Shown: one piece after another, positions 5,891 to 13,196 of the stretch
How the letters are laid out: each line of letters begins with the position of its first letter
Numbering within the stretch: position 1 is the stretch's first letter
IMG/VR virus record: IMGVR_UViG_3300037882_001739
Location: 1-26,009 of that record
DNA length: 26,009 nt
Strand: one strand, 5' to 3'
Origin: a virus
Made by a program: the position numbers and the translations under genes
Notes under the pieces: model-generated
The model's database searches: none
Told to the model about the DNA's origin: nothing
The model's input: the letters and a program-made list of their open reading frames with translations, nothing else

Positions 5891-7332
5891 AGATAAAGCG
5901 TAACAGGGATCAGGTTAGAGAACTGGTGGTCATCGGTGCCATCATGAATGACAATCAAATATGTCATGCCGTCTCCATGTGGCAAAGCCAGTATCAGGAA
6001 GACCTGTTCCTGTCCCAGAGTCATGAACGAATCGTATCGTGGGCTGTTGATCACTACCGGGAGAAGAAGGGGGCTCCGGGTGCCAAAATACTCTACACGA
6101 CTTGTTACGAACCGTGGGAGGAAGAATCCGGCGGAACAGAAAAATGCGAGCTTGTTTCTGGTTTGATGGAAAGGGCTCAGGAAGCCTACAAGGCTGCGAA
6201 GTTCCACAAAGACCAACTGTTCGACCTTACAGAAGATGTGCTGCGACGGCAGCAAGTGCTTATTGCGTCTGACAGGGTTGGTGGGAGTTCTTCGGCCAAG
6301 CTCATCTCAGACATTGTTCCGGGTGCTGTGGCTGTCAGTTTGGCGAGAGAGCCCGAATATGACAACTTCTTTGAGAACCCCGAAGTCGCACGCAATGCAG
6401 AAGCATCCATCTATCCGGTATTTAGTTTCAAAGATGATGTAGTAAATGCGTTCTTCGATGATACCTTTGCTCCCGCCACCTTCACTACCTTTGCCGCACC
6501 AGAAAAGAGAGGCAAGTCGCAGTGGCTTTTGGAATGCACCATTGCCGCTCTTACCAGCAAAAAGAAAGTGCTATACTTTGACGCCGGGGACATGACAGAA
6601 GATCAAATCTTTACCCGATATGCGGCACGAATGCTCAAGAGACCGTTCCGTGGGAGCGAAGATGTTCCGTCCTCCCAACTTGTATTCACCGACCTGTACA
6701 TGGACGGAGACTCTCTTCATGCGAACCATGATGAAATAGAACACACCGTAGGCATCACCCAAAAGCAGTTCAACAAGGTTAAGGCCAAATGTGCATCGAT
6801 GTTCAAGGGAAAGCTATTCACCCGCAACTTTCCCAGAGGCACATTGGCTGTTGATACAATGCGATCCATATTGGACAACCTCTCCATGAGAGGCATTGGG
6901 ATTGACGTTGTCATTGTGGACTATGCCGACATATTGCGTCCCTCCAAATCTAAGTACAGTGACAACCGCCATGCCATCACTGAGATATGGGGCGACATGC
7001 GAACGCTATCCATGTCTTACGGCATTGCTTTGATCACAGCCACCCAGACAGATGCCGCAACGTATGACAACGAGATTGGTCAAAGTAGCTTCACTGAATC
7101 CAAGACCAAGAACGCATTCATCTCGGCTGAGATCGGTATTGATCCGACAGAATTTGAAGGTGTGTTCAAGTTGAAGTATGTCTTCCGCCGATCGGGGTCT
7201 TTATCCAAGTTCATCTATGTTGCTTCCGACTTGGCAACCTACCGACCAGCAATGATGGCTGTATGGGGTCCAAAGGCCGGGAATGGGGGCAGGAAGATGT
7301 TGGGAAAGTTCCGAAAAAAAGATAAACCGTAA
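5887..7332 (+). CDS. DnaB-like replicative helicase
   Basis: 481 residues, starting at a GTG coupled to the preceding stop (GTGA). The N-terminal 150 residues are helical, as in DnaB N-domains. A RecA-type ATPase core follows: a variant Walker A, APEKRGKS (204-211), VLYFDAGDMTEDQI as the H1a-like strand and catalytic acidic region, Walker B DVVIVDYADIL, then IALITATQTD with the motif H3 Gln and a C-terminal basic segment. The P-loop lacks the usual G-x4-GKT spelling, having Ala and Arg where Gly is common, but GKS is kept. It should unwind DNA at the fork, partnering the separate primase at 2592. The family assignment is by motif order. Confidence 0.78.
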   Translation: MKIKRNRDQVRELVVIGAIMNDNQICHAVSMWQSQYQEDLFLSQSHERIVSWAVDHYREKKGAPGAKILYTTCYEPWEEESGGTEKCELVSGLMERAQEAYKAAKFHKDQLFDLTEDVLRRQQVLIASDRVGGSSSAKLISDIVPGAVAVSLAREPEYDNFFENPEVARNAEASIYPVFSFKDDVVNAFFDDTFAPATFTTFAAPEKRGKSQWLLECTIAALTSKKKVLYFDAGDMTEDQIFTRYAARMLKRPFRGSEDVPSSQLVFTDLYMDGDSLHANHDEIEHTVGITQKQFNKVKAKCASMFKGKLFTRNFPRGTLAVDTMRSILDNLSMRGIGIDVVIVDYADILRPSKSKYSDNRHAITEIWGDMRTLSMSYGIALITATQTDAATYDNEIGQSSFTESKTKNAFISAEIGIDPTEFEGVFKLKYVFRRSGSLSKFIYVASDLATYRPAMMAVWGPKAGNGGRKMLGKFRKKDKP

Positions 7333-7359
7333 TTGCCAATCACGACGACTGTTTGGTAG
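7331..7359 (+). repeat. Intergenic motif, copy 1
   Basis: AATTGCCAATCACGACGACT followed by GTTTGGTAG is nearly repeated at 9452-9481 (AATTGCCATCTCGACGACT, AT, GTTTTGTAG). Both copies lie in gene-free spacers ahead of small operons. TTGCCA resembles a -35 box, but no matching -10 box occurs at the same spacing in both. It could be a phage promoter or a regulator site. Confidence 0.4.
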
Positions 7360-7432
7360 AACACGCCAGCAATTTCAGAAAGGCGACCACAACGCTTGAC
7401 CGGGAGAACTGCAATGCATAACTAATACTCCC

Positions 7433-7530
7433 CAGAGAAAGCTGGATTCGTGGCGATAGGTTCCGGCCAAGTCACGAACGCTTCCCGACACGGGAGAGGC
7501 TCGGGAATCAAACCAGCTCTCTCTGTTTTT
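7433..7530 (+). ncRNA. Three-way-junction RNA ending in a U-tract
   Basis: P1: 7433-7445 pairs with 7513-7525 over 13 positions with one A·C mismatch. P2: 7447-7454 pairs with 7471-7478 (8 bp including one G-U), with a 16-nt loop. P3: TTCCCGA (7482-7488) pairs with TCGGGAA (7501-7507); a rival hairpin, TCCCG/CGGGA, uses 7483-7487 and 7491-7495. TTTTT follows P1 at 7526-7530, so P1 also acts as a terminator stem. The element is 3 nt after the last P1 base away from nothing but the ribosome binding site AGGA (7536-7539) of the gene at 7546. It could be a riboswitch-like leader or a small RNA with its own terminator. TTGACC at 7396-7401 is a possible -35 box, but its -10 is poor. Confidence 0.6.
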
Positions 7531-7545
7531 CCAACAGGAACTCCA

Positions 7546-7758
7546 ATGGCAAACAAATACATTTACGACCACGTTGGTATCATACGTCATCTAGCGACCA
7601 AGCAAACCAGAAACGTCAATCTGGCAGTGTGCAAGTCGCAATGGCGTACTGAGAGTGGGTTGTTGTTTCGGAAAGAAGACGGACTTCCTAGAGGACACGC
7701 CACCACGGCGACGTGGGTGCAAGACCTTTCTACTGTGAAACCAAAAGAGACCCTGTAA
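7546..7758 (+). CDS. Hypothetical protein (70 aa)
   Basis: ATG 7546 has AGGA a suitable distance upstream; an in-frame ATG-less extension upstream runs through the structured RNA and is not believed. The product is basic, with no recognised motif (starts MANKYIYDHVGIIRH). Its TAA overlaps the ATG of the KTSC gene (TAATG), so the two are probably co-translated. The structured leader immediately upstream suggests control by RNA folding. Confidence 0.55.
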   Translation: MANKYIYDHVGIIRHLATKQTRNVNLAVCKSQWRTESGLLFRKEDGLPRGHATTATWVQDLSTVKPKETL

Positions 7759-7967
7759 TGCACATGCAATCTGTCAAATCTTCCAACCTGAAAGAAGTTG
7801 GATATGAAGAGCGTTCTTCTCGGCTTCGTATTGTTTTCCACAACAACGTCGCTTACATCTACACCGATGTTCCGAAAGGAACATTCAACGCACTCATCTC
7901 CGCCGAATCTGTTGGTGAGTTTTTCACCAAGCACATTCGAAGCAAGTTTCCTTACACCAAGGAATGA
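7758..7967 (+). CDS. KTSC-domain protein
   Basis: 69 residues matching the small KTSC fold: SSNLKEVGYEERSSRLRIVF, then YIYTDVPKGTFNALISAES and a final FTKHIRSKFP. In this family a beta sheet with a conserved Y-x-Y and V-P pattern makes up nearly the whole protein. KTSC proteins occur alone in phages and bacteria or fused to replication and repair enzymes, including lysyl-tRNA synthetase; their function is poorly known. The start overlaps the preceding stop, and AAGGA near its end may serve the following tiny frame. Confidence 0.75.
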   Translation: MHMQSVKSSNLKEVGYEERSSRLRIVFHNNVAYIYTDVPKGTFNALISAESVGEFFTKHIRSKFPYTKE

Positions 7968-8090
7968 ATGCATTTCCAACCTTTTGCCGACGCGGAGCGA
8001 AGAAGCCGTCGCAACTGTAAAGCCCGCTGGCAAGCGGCAAAAGAGACGCCACACGTCAACCACTATGGTTGTGGAATACCCAACCTGTGA
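7968..8090 (+). CDS. Possible small basic protein (40 aa)
   Basis: ATG 7968 directly follows the KTSC stop (TGA 7965-7967), with AAGGA at 7959-7963 as ribosome binding site, and the frame runs to TGA 8088-8090. The peptide is Arg-rich in its first half (ERRSRRNCKARWQAAKE) and ends HYGCGIPNL. It is too short to test by composition. A rival start at 7964 gives only an 18-residue peptide. Confidence 0.35.
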   Translation: MHFQPFADAERRSRRNCKARWQAAKETPHVNHYGCGIPNL

Positions 8091-8101
8091 GACTAGTAGA
8101 T

Positions 8102-8154
8102 AGGGGCATCAGGGAACTGCCCCTCCAATTGGAAAAGGTTTCTTGCCGGAAACC
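8102..8154 (+). other. Two hairpins upstream of the ligase gene
   Basis: AGGGGCA (8102-8108) pairs with TGCCCCT (8118-8124), and GGTTTC (8137-8142) pairs with GAAACC (8149-8154). Neither has a U-tract. With the terminator at 8178-8213 they fill the 140-nt gene-free spacer, so a compact structured RNA is possible here. The palindrome CCAATTGG lies between the two hairpins. Confidence 0.45.
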
Positions 8155-8177
8155 ACCCTGACGTGTGTTCTTTCAGA

Positions 8178-8213
8178 AGAGACCGAACAGGAACATGTTC
8201 GGTCTCTATTTTT
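8178..8213 (+). terminator. Intrinsic terminator before the ligase gene
   Basis: AGAGACCGAACA (8178-8189) pairs perfectly with TGTTCGGTCTCT (8196-8207), 12 bp with a 6-nt loop, followed by ATTTTT. It ends 17 nt before the ligase ATG, leaving no space for a promoter after it. Confidence 0.85.
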
Positions 8214-8230
8214 GACTCGAAAGCAATCAA

Positions 8231-9121
8231 ATGAAACCATTTCGACCTCTTCTTGCTGCTGACGCAACCATTGATGACGTAGTGCTTCCTTGCGTCGCAA
8301 GTCCAAAGCTGGACGGTATACGATGCTTGTGTCTTGGCGGAGATGTCCTTACCCGCTCGATGAAACTACTCCCAAACAAACACGTTCGCGAAACAATTCA
8401 AGCCCATCCCGAACTATTCGATGTTGATGGGGAGTTGATGACTGGCACCACGTTCCAGCACTGTCAGTCTGCTTTCCTGTCACATGGCGGAAAGCCCGAC
8501 TTCACTTACCACGTGTTTGACGTACCGACCAGGGAAGACGGTCCTGAGTTTTCGTTCCGTGCCCGTCATACAGATTTGAAGAGCCGAAGACTGCCCGACT
8601 TCTGCGTCAGAGTCCAGCAGAAACTCATCTACACTGTAGAAGAACTTCACGCCTACTACGCACTTATGCTGTCTCGTGGGTATGAAGGTTTGATTCTCAG
8701 AAGCCCACATGGAAAGTACAAACTCGGTCGCAGTACCATCAGAGAGCAAATCATGCTCAAGCTCAAACCAATGGGAGACAGCGAGGCAATCATCATTGGT
8801 TTCGAGGAACAGCTTCACAATACCAATGAAGCCACTATCAACGAACTCGGTCGCAGCAAGAGAAGCAGCAAGAAAGAAGGAATGGTTGGTGCTTCTACGT
8901 TGGGTAAGTTCCTAGTCAAAGGCGTAGGGCATCCCTTCGAAGGACAGGAGTTCTCGATTGGGACTGGGAGAGGTTTAGACCAATCACTGCGACAACAAGT
9001 CTGGAACAACCAACAAGCCTACATCGGCAAGTTGATTAAGTTCAAGTATCAGGAGATGGGGAGTTTGAACAAACCCCGCATCCCTATTTTTCTAGGTTTC
9101 CGTTCACCACTAGACATGTGA
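8231..9121 (+). CDS. ATP-dependent DNA ligase
   Basis: 296 residues, a compact phage-type ligase. Motif I is SPKLDGIR, with Lys26 as the AMP-accepting residue; motif III is FDVDGELM; then YHVFDVP, motif IV YEGLILRSP and motif V IMLKLKP. The C-terminal part, from about 200 on, forms the OB-type domain (FLVKGVG, EFSIGTGRG, IKFKYQE). It seals nicks between Okazaki fragments, fitting its place among replication genes. A strong terminator lies directly upstream, so expression may depend on read-through. The next gene starts 7 nt after the stop. Confidence 0.92.
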   Translation: MKPFRPLLAADATIDDVVLPCVASPKLDGIRCLCLGGDVLTRSMKLLPNKHVRETIQAHPELFDVDGELMTGTTFQHCQSAFLSHGGKPDFTYHVFDVPTREDGPEFSFRARHTDLKSRRLPDFCVRVQQKLIYTVEELHAYYALMLSRGYEGLILRSPHGKYKLGRSTIREQIMLKLKPMGDSEAIIIGFEEQLHNTNEATINELGRSKRSSKKEGMVGASTLGKFLVKGVGHPFEGQEFSIGTGRGLDQSLRQQVWNNQQAYIGKLIKFKYQEMGSLNKPRIPIFLGFRSPLDM

Positions 9122-9128
9122 GGACACT

Positions 9129-9356
9129 ATGGCGAAAGCCAAGTCAGAAAAGAGAGACAAGCCGAAGAAGACCAAGAAAGTCAAAGTTACCCAGATTGCT
9201 CTGCTGTCGGACATGATGGGCGGGCTTCGGGCACTGCGGGGAGTTGTGGCAGAACTCAAGACAGAAGTCGGGTACTTGCGAGCCGTACTGCTGGACAAGC
9301 CAATCCCATCCGCCGAACCAAATCCCCCAGAAGATGCAGAACGAGAAGCGGAGTAA
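9129..9356 (+). CDS. Small protein with basic N-terminus and helical core (75 aa)
   Basis: Starts 7 nt after the ligase stop; GAGGAC just upstream may bind the ribosome. Residues 1-20 are nearly all Lys, Arg, Ala and Ser; residues 22-52 form a leucine-rich amphipathic helix (LRALRGVVAELKTEVGYLR) that could be a coiled coil; the tail is Pro/Glu-rich. No family is recognised. The layout suggests a DNA- or RNA-binding oligomer, which is only an impression. Confidence 0.6.
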   Translation: MAKAKSEKRDKPKKTKKVKVTQIALLSDMMGGLRALRGVVAELKTEVGYLRAVLLDKPIPSAEPNPPEDAEREAE

Positions 9357-9382
9357 TCACTCAACACGTTTCCGCTTCTCGT

Positions 9383-9415
9383 GAAAGGGAACAGGGAATC
9401 CCTGTTCCCTTTTCC
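9383..9415 (+). terminator. Intrinsic terminator
   Basis: AAAGGGAACAGGGA pairs over 14 bp with TCCCTGTTCCCTTT around a minimal loop, followed by T and TCC. A second hairpin (TTTCCTTGC and GCAAGGAAA, about 9411-9438) overlaps its U-tract. It closes the ligase operon. Confidence 0.85.
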
Positions 9416-9451
9416 TTGCCAATCAGCTTGCAAGGAAAAAGTTTTGTGGTA

Positions 9452-9481
9452 AATTGCCATCTCGACGACTATGTTTTGTAG
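9452..9481 (+). repeat. Intergenic motif, copy 2
   Basis: Second copy of the element at 7331-7359, sharing AATTGCCA, CGACGACT and GTTTTGTAG-like blocks with small gaps. The palindrome GGCCAATTGGCC (9481-9492) follows immediately, and the next gene starts 48 nt downstream. The position after a terminator fits a promoter or operator. Confidence 0.4.
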
Positions 9482-9528
9482 GCCAATTGGCCGTAACCGT
9501 TTTTACACCAGACTAAGGAACAAGAACT

Positions 9529-10107
9529 ATGAAAGTCGCCCGTCCAGCCCTTGTGGCTCTTCTCAACAAGCACGATATTGGGACTTCCAAGAAGAACAAG
9601 CCGTTCAGCAACGAACGCCTCATGGAACTCCTCAAAGAAAACATCGACACGATGACCGAGGGGGATGATGTTGATCCTCTTGCCGCCTCTCTGGCTGCCG
9701 CCATCGAAGAAGACGCGAAAATCAAGATCACGGGCGACGATCCGACCGTTGCGAAGCAGGCAGAAGCCCCAGCGAAGGGCAAGGGCAAGGCCGAGAAGGA
9801 AGAAACTTCCGGCAAGAAAAAGAAGAAGGACAGCGAAGCCAAGCCCGAGAAGAAGAAAGAGAAGAAAGAGTCCGCCGAACGCGACAAGTGGAACTCCAGT
9901 CCTGAGTCGTCTGCCGGACGGATCAACGCTGTCTTCTTTGCAAACAAGAAGCCGCTCACGATGGATCAGATTGTCGAAGCACTGGCCGACGAAGACATCA
10001 GCCGTTCCCGTGTACGCGACCACTTGCGACGTCTTGTCACCGACGGCATTCTGGCCAAGGACGACAAGGACCGCTTCGTAGTTCCGAAGAAAGCCAAAGA
10101 CGAGTAA
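9529..10107 (+). CDS. Lysine-rich linker protein with C-terminal winged helix
   Basis: 192 residues in three parts. Residues 1-60 are helical (ARPALVALLNKHDIG, NERLMELLKENIDTM). Residues about 80-125 are a low-complexity, strongly charged linker of Lys, Glu, Ala and Asp (KGKGKAEKEE, GKKKKKDSEA). Residues 128-192 resemble a winged-helix DNA-binding domain (LTMDQIVEALADEDISRSRV, HLRRLVTDGILAKDD). It has its own spacer and is followed by a strong terminator, so it may be expressed separately and at a high level. A histone-like or transcription-related role is possible; no family is recognised. Its charge blocks recall the proteins at 21545 and 22791. Confidence 0.7.
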   Translation: MKVARPALVALLNKHDIGTSKKNKPFSNERLMELLKENIDTMTEGDDVDPLAASLAAAIEEDAKIKITGDDPTVAKQAEAPAKGKGKAEKEETSGKKKKKDSEAKPEKKKEKKESAERDKWNSSPESSAGRINAVFFANKKPLTMDQIVEALADEDISRSRVRDHLRRLVTDGILAKDDKDRFVVPKKAKDE

Positions 10108-10134
10108 ACGCACGTCTTTGATGCACTTCCGACA

Positions 10135-10167
10135 AACAGCCAGCAATCCAACTTGCTGGCTGTTTTC
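10135..10167 (+). terminator. Intrinsic terminator before the queD-like gene
   Basis: AACAGCCAGCAA (10135-10146) pairs with TTGCTGGCTGTT (10153-10164), 12 bp with a 6-nt loop and TTTT. It ends about 26 nt before the ATG at 10193. Confidence 0.85.
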
Positions 10168-10192
10168 GTGACCACTCTTTTAAGGCACTTCC

Positions 10193-10783
10193 ATGCAGAT
10201 CGAGAAACTCTATCACTTCCATGCGGCACACCGCAATGAGTTGCTACAGGACAAGTGCTTCAACGTTCATGGACACACCTATCATTTGAAGGCAGTGTTT
10301 GATGTTGTACGGGACCAAACCGACCCCAACATATCAGTCCTGTTCTCCAACTTCGATACAATCGAACAAATGTTGAAGGCCGACTGGGATCATGCTCTGT
10401 TAATGAATGTGGAAGATCCACTTCTCGCTTACTTGATGGCATTCACGCGAGACACTCAGCAAGCACTAAAAATTGTAGTTCTCCCCCGTGCAACATCCGT
10501 CGAGAATGTGTGCTACACGTTGTTCGGCATCATTACAAAGATGGGGTTCGGGCTTATCCGGCTGGAACTGAAAGAGACCACCACTTCAACCGTGTCCTAC
10601 ACCAAAGAGGATTGGGAGCGGGACACCGTGTTGTTTGATGAAGGTGTGAAGTGGTGCGAGTGTGTGTTTGTTGACAACGAACAACGATGTAGTGTTTGTG
10701 ACAGAACCAAATGGGAATTCAAACTAGCAAAGAGGAGACGAGGGCATGAACAATCAACCGAGAGAACCGCTAACGAACAGTGA
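10193..10783 (+). CDS. queD: QueD-like 6-carboxy-tetrahydropterin synthase
   Basis: 196 residues. The T-fold zinc ligands are visible as His13 (FHAAH) and His26/His28 (VHGHTYH), with the nucleophilic Cys22 four residues ahead of HGH, as in QueD. ATSVENVCYTLF matches the P-T-x-E-N substrate-binding stretch, and LELKETTTS carries the pterin-binding Glu. Family members turn dihydroneopterin triphosphate into 6-carboxy-tetrahydropterin, the second step to preQ0. The C-terminus is extended by about 50 residues and has four cysteines (CEC, RCSVCD), a possible extra metal site. It overlaps the next gene by 38 nt, in an operon with queE and folE. Confidence 0.85.
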   Translation: MQIEKLYHFHAAHRNELLQDKCFNVHGHTYHLKAVFDVVRDQTDPNISVLFSNFDTIEQMLKADWDHALLMNVEDPLLAYLMAFTRDTQQALKIVVLPRATSVENVCYTLFGIITKMGFGLIRLELKETTTSTVSYTKEDWERDTVLFDEGVKWCECVFVDNEQRCSVCDRTKWEFKLAKRRRGHEQSTERTANEQ

Positions 10784-11450
10784 TCCGAACGTACTGGACG
10801 TTCATTCCATCTTCCACACCATTCAGGGAGAAGGACCATTCACAGGACACCCAGCGGTGTTTGTTCGCTTGGCTGGATGCAACCTGCAATGTGCCAACTG
10901 CGACACCAACTACACAACGGGGCGTCGCATGATGACAATCGACGAAATTGTACAGCCCATTTTCGAAAGCGAGTCAAGACTTGTTGTGATCAGTGGCGGA
11001 GAGCCCTTCCGACAGAACTTCTCAGGACTTGTTGAAGTTCTCCAAAAACAAGGGTATACCGTTCAAATTGAATCAAACGGAACGATCTGCCCCGATTGGG
11101 TTGGTTACTTTGCAGATGACCACCACCCCAACAGAAATTTACATTTTGTGATCTGTCCGAAGACAGCCCAAATTCATCGTGGGTGGTTGCAAGTTGATCC
11201 GAGCATCGTGTCATATAAGTATGTCATGAATGCAGAACATGTCTCTGATGCCGATGGACTTCCCCTGTCCGTACTTGGCCAAAACGTACGACCATTCCGT
11301 CCAGCGAAAAGTGACCGCATTTATCTTCAACCAGAAGACAACCTCGACACTGCGATCAACGGACTCAACGTTGACGCCTGTATTGCGTCATGTCTGAAGT
11401 TCAATTACATTTTGTGTCTGCAAGTTCACAAAATCGTGCAGCTTCCGTAA
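10746..11450 (+). CDS. queE: QueE-like 7-carboxy-7-deazaguanine synthase (radical SAM)
   Basis: 234 residues. The N-terminus has the QueE signature HTIQGEGPFTG followed by the iron-sulfur motif C-x3-C-x2-C (Cys45, Cys49, Cys52 in GCNLQCANCD), consistent with the shortened cluster loop of QueE. VISGGEP is the SAM-binding GGEP motif, and QIESNGT follows. The enzyme rearranges carboxy-tetrahydropterin to 7-carboxy-7-deazaguanine. The ATG at 10746 lies inside the 3' end of the queD-like gene, with GGAGACGAGG just upstream. Confidence 0.9.
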   Translation: MNNQPREPLTNSDPNVLDVHSIFHTIQGEGPFTGHPAVFVRLAGCNLQCANCDTNYTTGRRMMTIDEIVQPIFESESRLVVISGGEPFRQNFSGLVEVLQKQGYTVQIESNGTICPDWVGYFADDHHPNRNLHFVICPKTAQIHRGWLQVDPSIVSYKYVMNAEHVSDADGLPLSVLGQNVRPFRPAKSDRIYLQPEDNLDTAINGLNVDACIASCLKFNYILCLQVHKIVQLP

Positions 11451-12259
11451 AAGCCCTGTCGCAGCGACAATTACCCACAACCTTAAAACCACTACCCCCG
11501 GAACCGAAACAACGGAGCCGGGCAACCAGAAAGCCCCATATGTGCACGGAAGACACTTCCGAAGATATACCAGAAGCCCGAGATCCCTTTATCCGTGATG
11601 GTATCCCCGAAGATGCAACGCCAGAAGAACAGGCTCGCATATTGATGGGCTTCACTGAGACAGATCCGCGGACTTCACCAAAGTGGACCATCGTCGAACA
11701 GGCCGAGGAACAGGGACTCGACCGAGCTATCCGTCACATGATTACTTTGGTCGGCGACGACCCTGAACGAGAAGGGTTGCTGGACACACCAGACCGAGTT
11801 ATTCGTTCATGGCGAGAGTTATACGCCGGATACGACACAGACGTCGGCTTGTTGTTTACGCAGTTCGATTCCGAAGAATACTCAGAGATGATTATTCTTG
11901 AAGGCATCGAATTTCAATCCATGTGCGAACACCACATGTTGCCTTTCTACGGGCAAGCATGGGTCGCCTACATTCCCAATGAGAAAGTTGTGGGTATCAG
12001 TAAACTGGTTCGAGTCGTAGAGGCGTTCTCGAAGCGACTCCAGAATCAAGAACGCATTACGTCACAAGTCACGGAAGCGTTGGAAACATATTTGAAGCCG
12101 TTGGGTGCGGCGTGTGTGCTAAAGGGACACCACATGTGTATGGGGTGTCGGGGTGTGCGTCAGCCTTCTACGGTAATGACCACATCTTCTTTAACAGGTG
12201 CGTTCAAGGCGGACGCACAAACACGGAACGAATTTCTCTCCTTCGTTAACAAAGGGTAG
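11390..12259 (+). CDS. folE: GTP cyclohydrolase I (FolE type)
   Basis: The core of about residues 100-289 matches FolE: SMCEHHMLPFYGQAWVAYIP with zinc ligands Cys179 and His182, GISKLVRVVEAFSKRLQNQE, and HHMCMGCRGV with Cys250. The enzyme opens GTP to dihydroneopterin triphosphate, the first step of the 7-deazaguanine path, feeding the queD-like enzyme. The N-terminal 100 residues are an unrecognised Pro/Arg/Glu-rich extension. The start is uncertain: ATG 11390 overlaps the queE-like gene by 61 nt and lacks a good binding site; ATG 11540 (239 aa) and ATG 11645 (204 aa) are alternatives. The stop is 2 nt from the next ATG. Confidence 0.9.
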   Translation: MSEVQLHFVSASSQNRAASVKALSQRQLPTTLKPLPPEPKQRSRATRKPHMCTEDTSEDIPEARDPFIRDGIPEDATPEEQARILMGFTETDPRTSPKWTIVEQAEEQGLDRAIRHMITLVGDDPEREGLLDTPDRVIRSWRELYAGYDTDVGLLFTQFDSEEYSEMIILEGIEFQSMCEHHMLPFYGQAWVAYIPNEKVVGISKLVRVVEAFSKRLQNQERITSQVTEALETYLKPLGAACVLKGHHMCMGCRGVRQPSTVMTTSSLTGAFKADAQTRNEFLSFVNKG

Positions 12260-12261
12260 TC

Positions 12262-13185
12262 ATGCCGAAGTCAACATCTGTTGTAATGCGGTTTCAGTTT
12301 GAAGGGTGGCACAAGTGGGGAGCCGCCCCTCACGAACATCGTTACTTGCGATACCCCCACCGTCACATGTTCCAAGTGGAAGCCCGCAAGGAAGTGGATC
12401 ACGAAGAACGCCAAATCGAGATCATTGCCTTCAAACGAGAAATGGAAACGTGGGCGAGTCGCGAGTACGGAATTGGATCAGTCACTGACGAAGACGATTG
12501 CACCGACTTCAATACTTGCTCCGATGACAGTTGCGAAACCATCGCAAGGAAGTTGTGCGAACGGTTTGGTCTGTGGGCTGCAACCGTTATGGAAGACGGA
12601 GAGAACGGGGCAGAGTGCCTGGACTATGATGACATGTCCTCTCTGGCTATCGATGACGTCGTCCCTTCCAAAGCGACAAACCGACGATTCCCCGCCACAA
12701 TCTTCAAAGGAACAGAAGCCGAAGGCCCGCACCGGGGGATTGAGACCATCTTCGTTCCGGGGGATACCCCACAGGAAGAAGTGTTGGAGATGCTCGACGC
12801 TATTTCGGGAAAAGACCCGTATCAGCTTCGCAACATTTACTTTGGTGCGGACAACCGACCGTGCGAAAACCTTCAATCCGTGATTGCTGTGATTGAGAAA
12901 GCAAGAGTACGCTTCCTATCACGGTTTAACTTTATCTGGGTTGAATTGCGTCGATGGAAGGAGGAGTACTACATCCCATGTCCATTGGAAGGTCTTATGT
13001 TCTGTGTCGTATGTCCGAAGACAGAAGAAGACCGGACAGTCATCCCTGATGGACCCCATGTGTTCTTCAAAGAGGTGACGGCGACCAACATCGTCTGGAC
13101 TTTGGCAAACGACGACTGCGGCGAAAGCTGGGCTACCCCTACCAATGACCCGTTGTTCGAACAAGACGCTAAACTCCACTACTAA
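12262..13185 (+). CDS. Divergent QueD-like protein with unknown C-terminal domain
   Basis: 307 residues. The first 130 resemble a 6-pyruvoyl-tetrahydropterin synthase fold: His17 (FEGWHKW) and His33/His35 (YPHRHMF) occupy the zinc-ligand positions, SCETIARKLCERF corresponds to the S-E-x-L-A helix, and VMEDGENGAE to the pterin-binding Glu. HGH has become HRH, and no Cys precedes it, so the usual nucleophile is missing and the chemistry must differ. Residues about 150-307 form a second domain, unrecognised, that contains GIETIFVPGDTPQEEVLEML and CPLEGLMFCVVCPK. It lies between folE and a glycosyltransferase gene and may carry out a later step on the deazaguanine. Confidence 0.6.
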   Translation: MPKSTSVVMRFQFEGWHKWGAAPHEHRYLRYPHRHMFQVEARKEVDHEERQIEIIAFKREMETWASREYGIGSVTDEDDCTDFNTCSDDSCETIARKLCERFGLWAATVMEDGENGAECLDYDDMSSLAIDDVVPSKATNRRFPATIFKGTEAEGPHRGIETIFVPGDTPQEEVLEMLDAISGKDPYQLRNIYFGADNRPCENLQSVIAVIEKARVRFLSRFNFIWVELRRWKEEYYIPCPLEGLMFCVVCPKTEEDRTVIPDGPHVFFKEVTATNIVWTLANDDCGESWATPTNDPLFEQDAKLHY

Positions 13186-13196
13186 GGAAATCGGCT

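Noticed and set aside
7396-7428. Sigma70-like promoter TTGACC plus TAACTA or ACTAAT
   Set aside because: The -35 box is good, but no -10 match has suitable sequence and spacing together.
9446-9510. tRNA-like outline with a weak acceptor-type pairing and ACACCA
   Set aside because: The stem needs bulges and mismatches, and no D-arm, anticodon arm or T-loop consensus is present.
9469-10146. 225-codon antisense frame
   Set aside because: Leu/Phe/Gly-rich complement of a lysine/glutamate-rich gene; the + strand gene has start, terminator and domain support.
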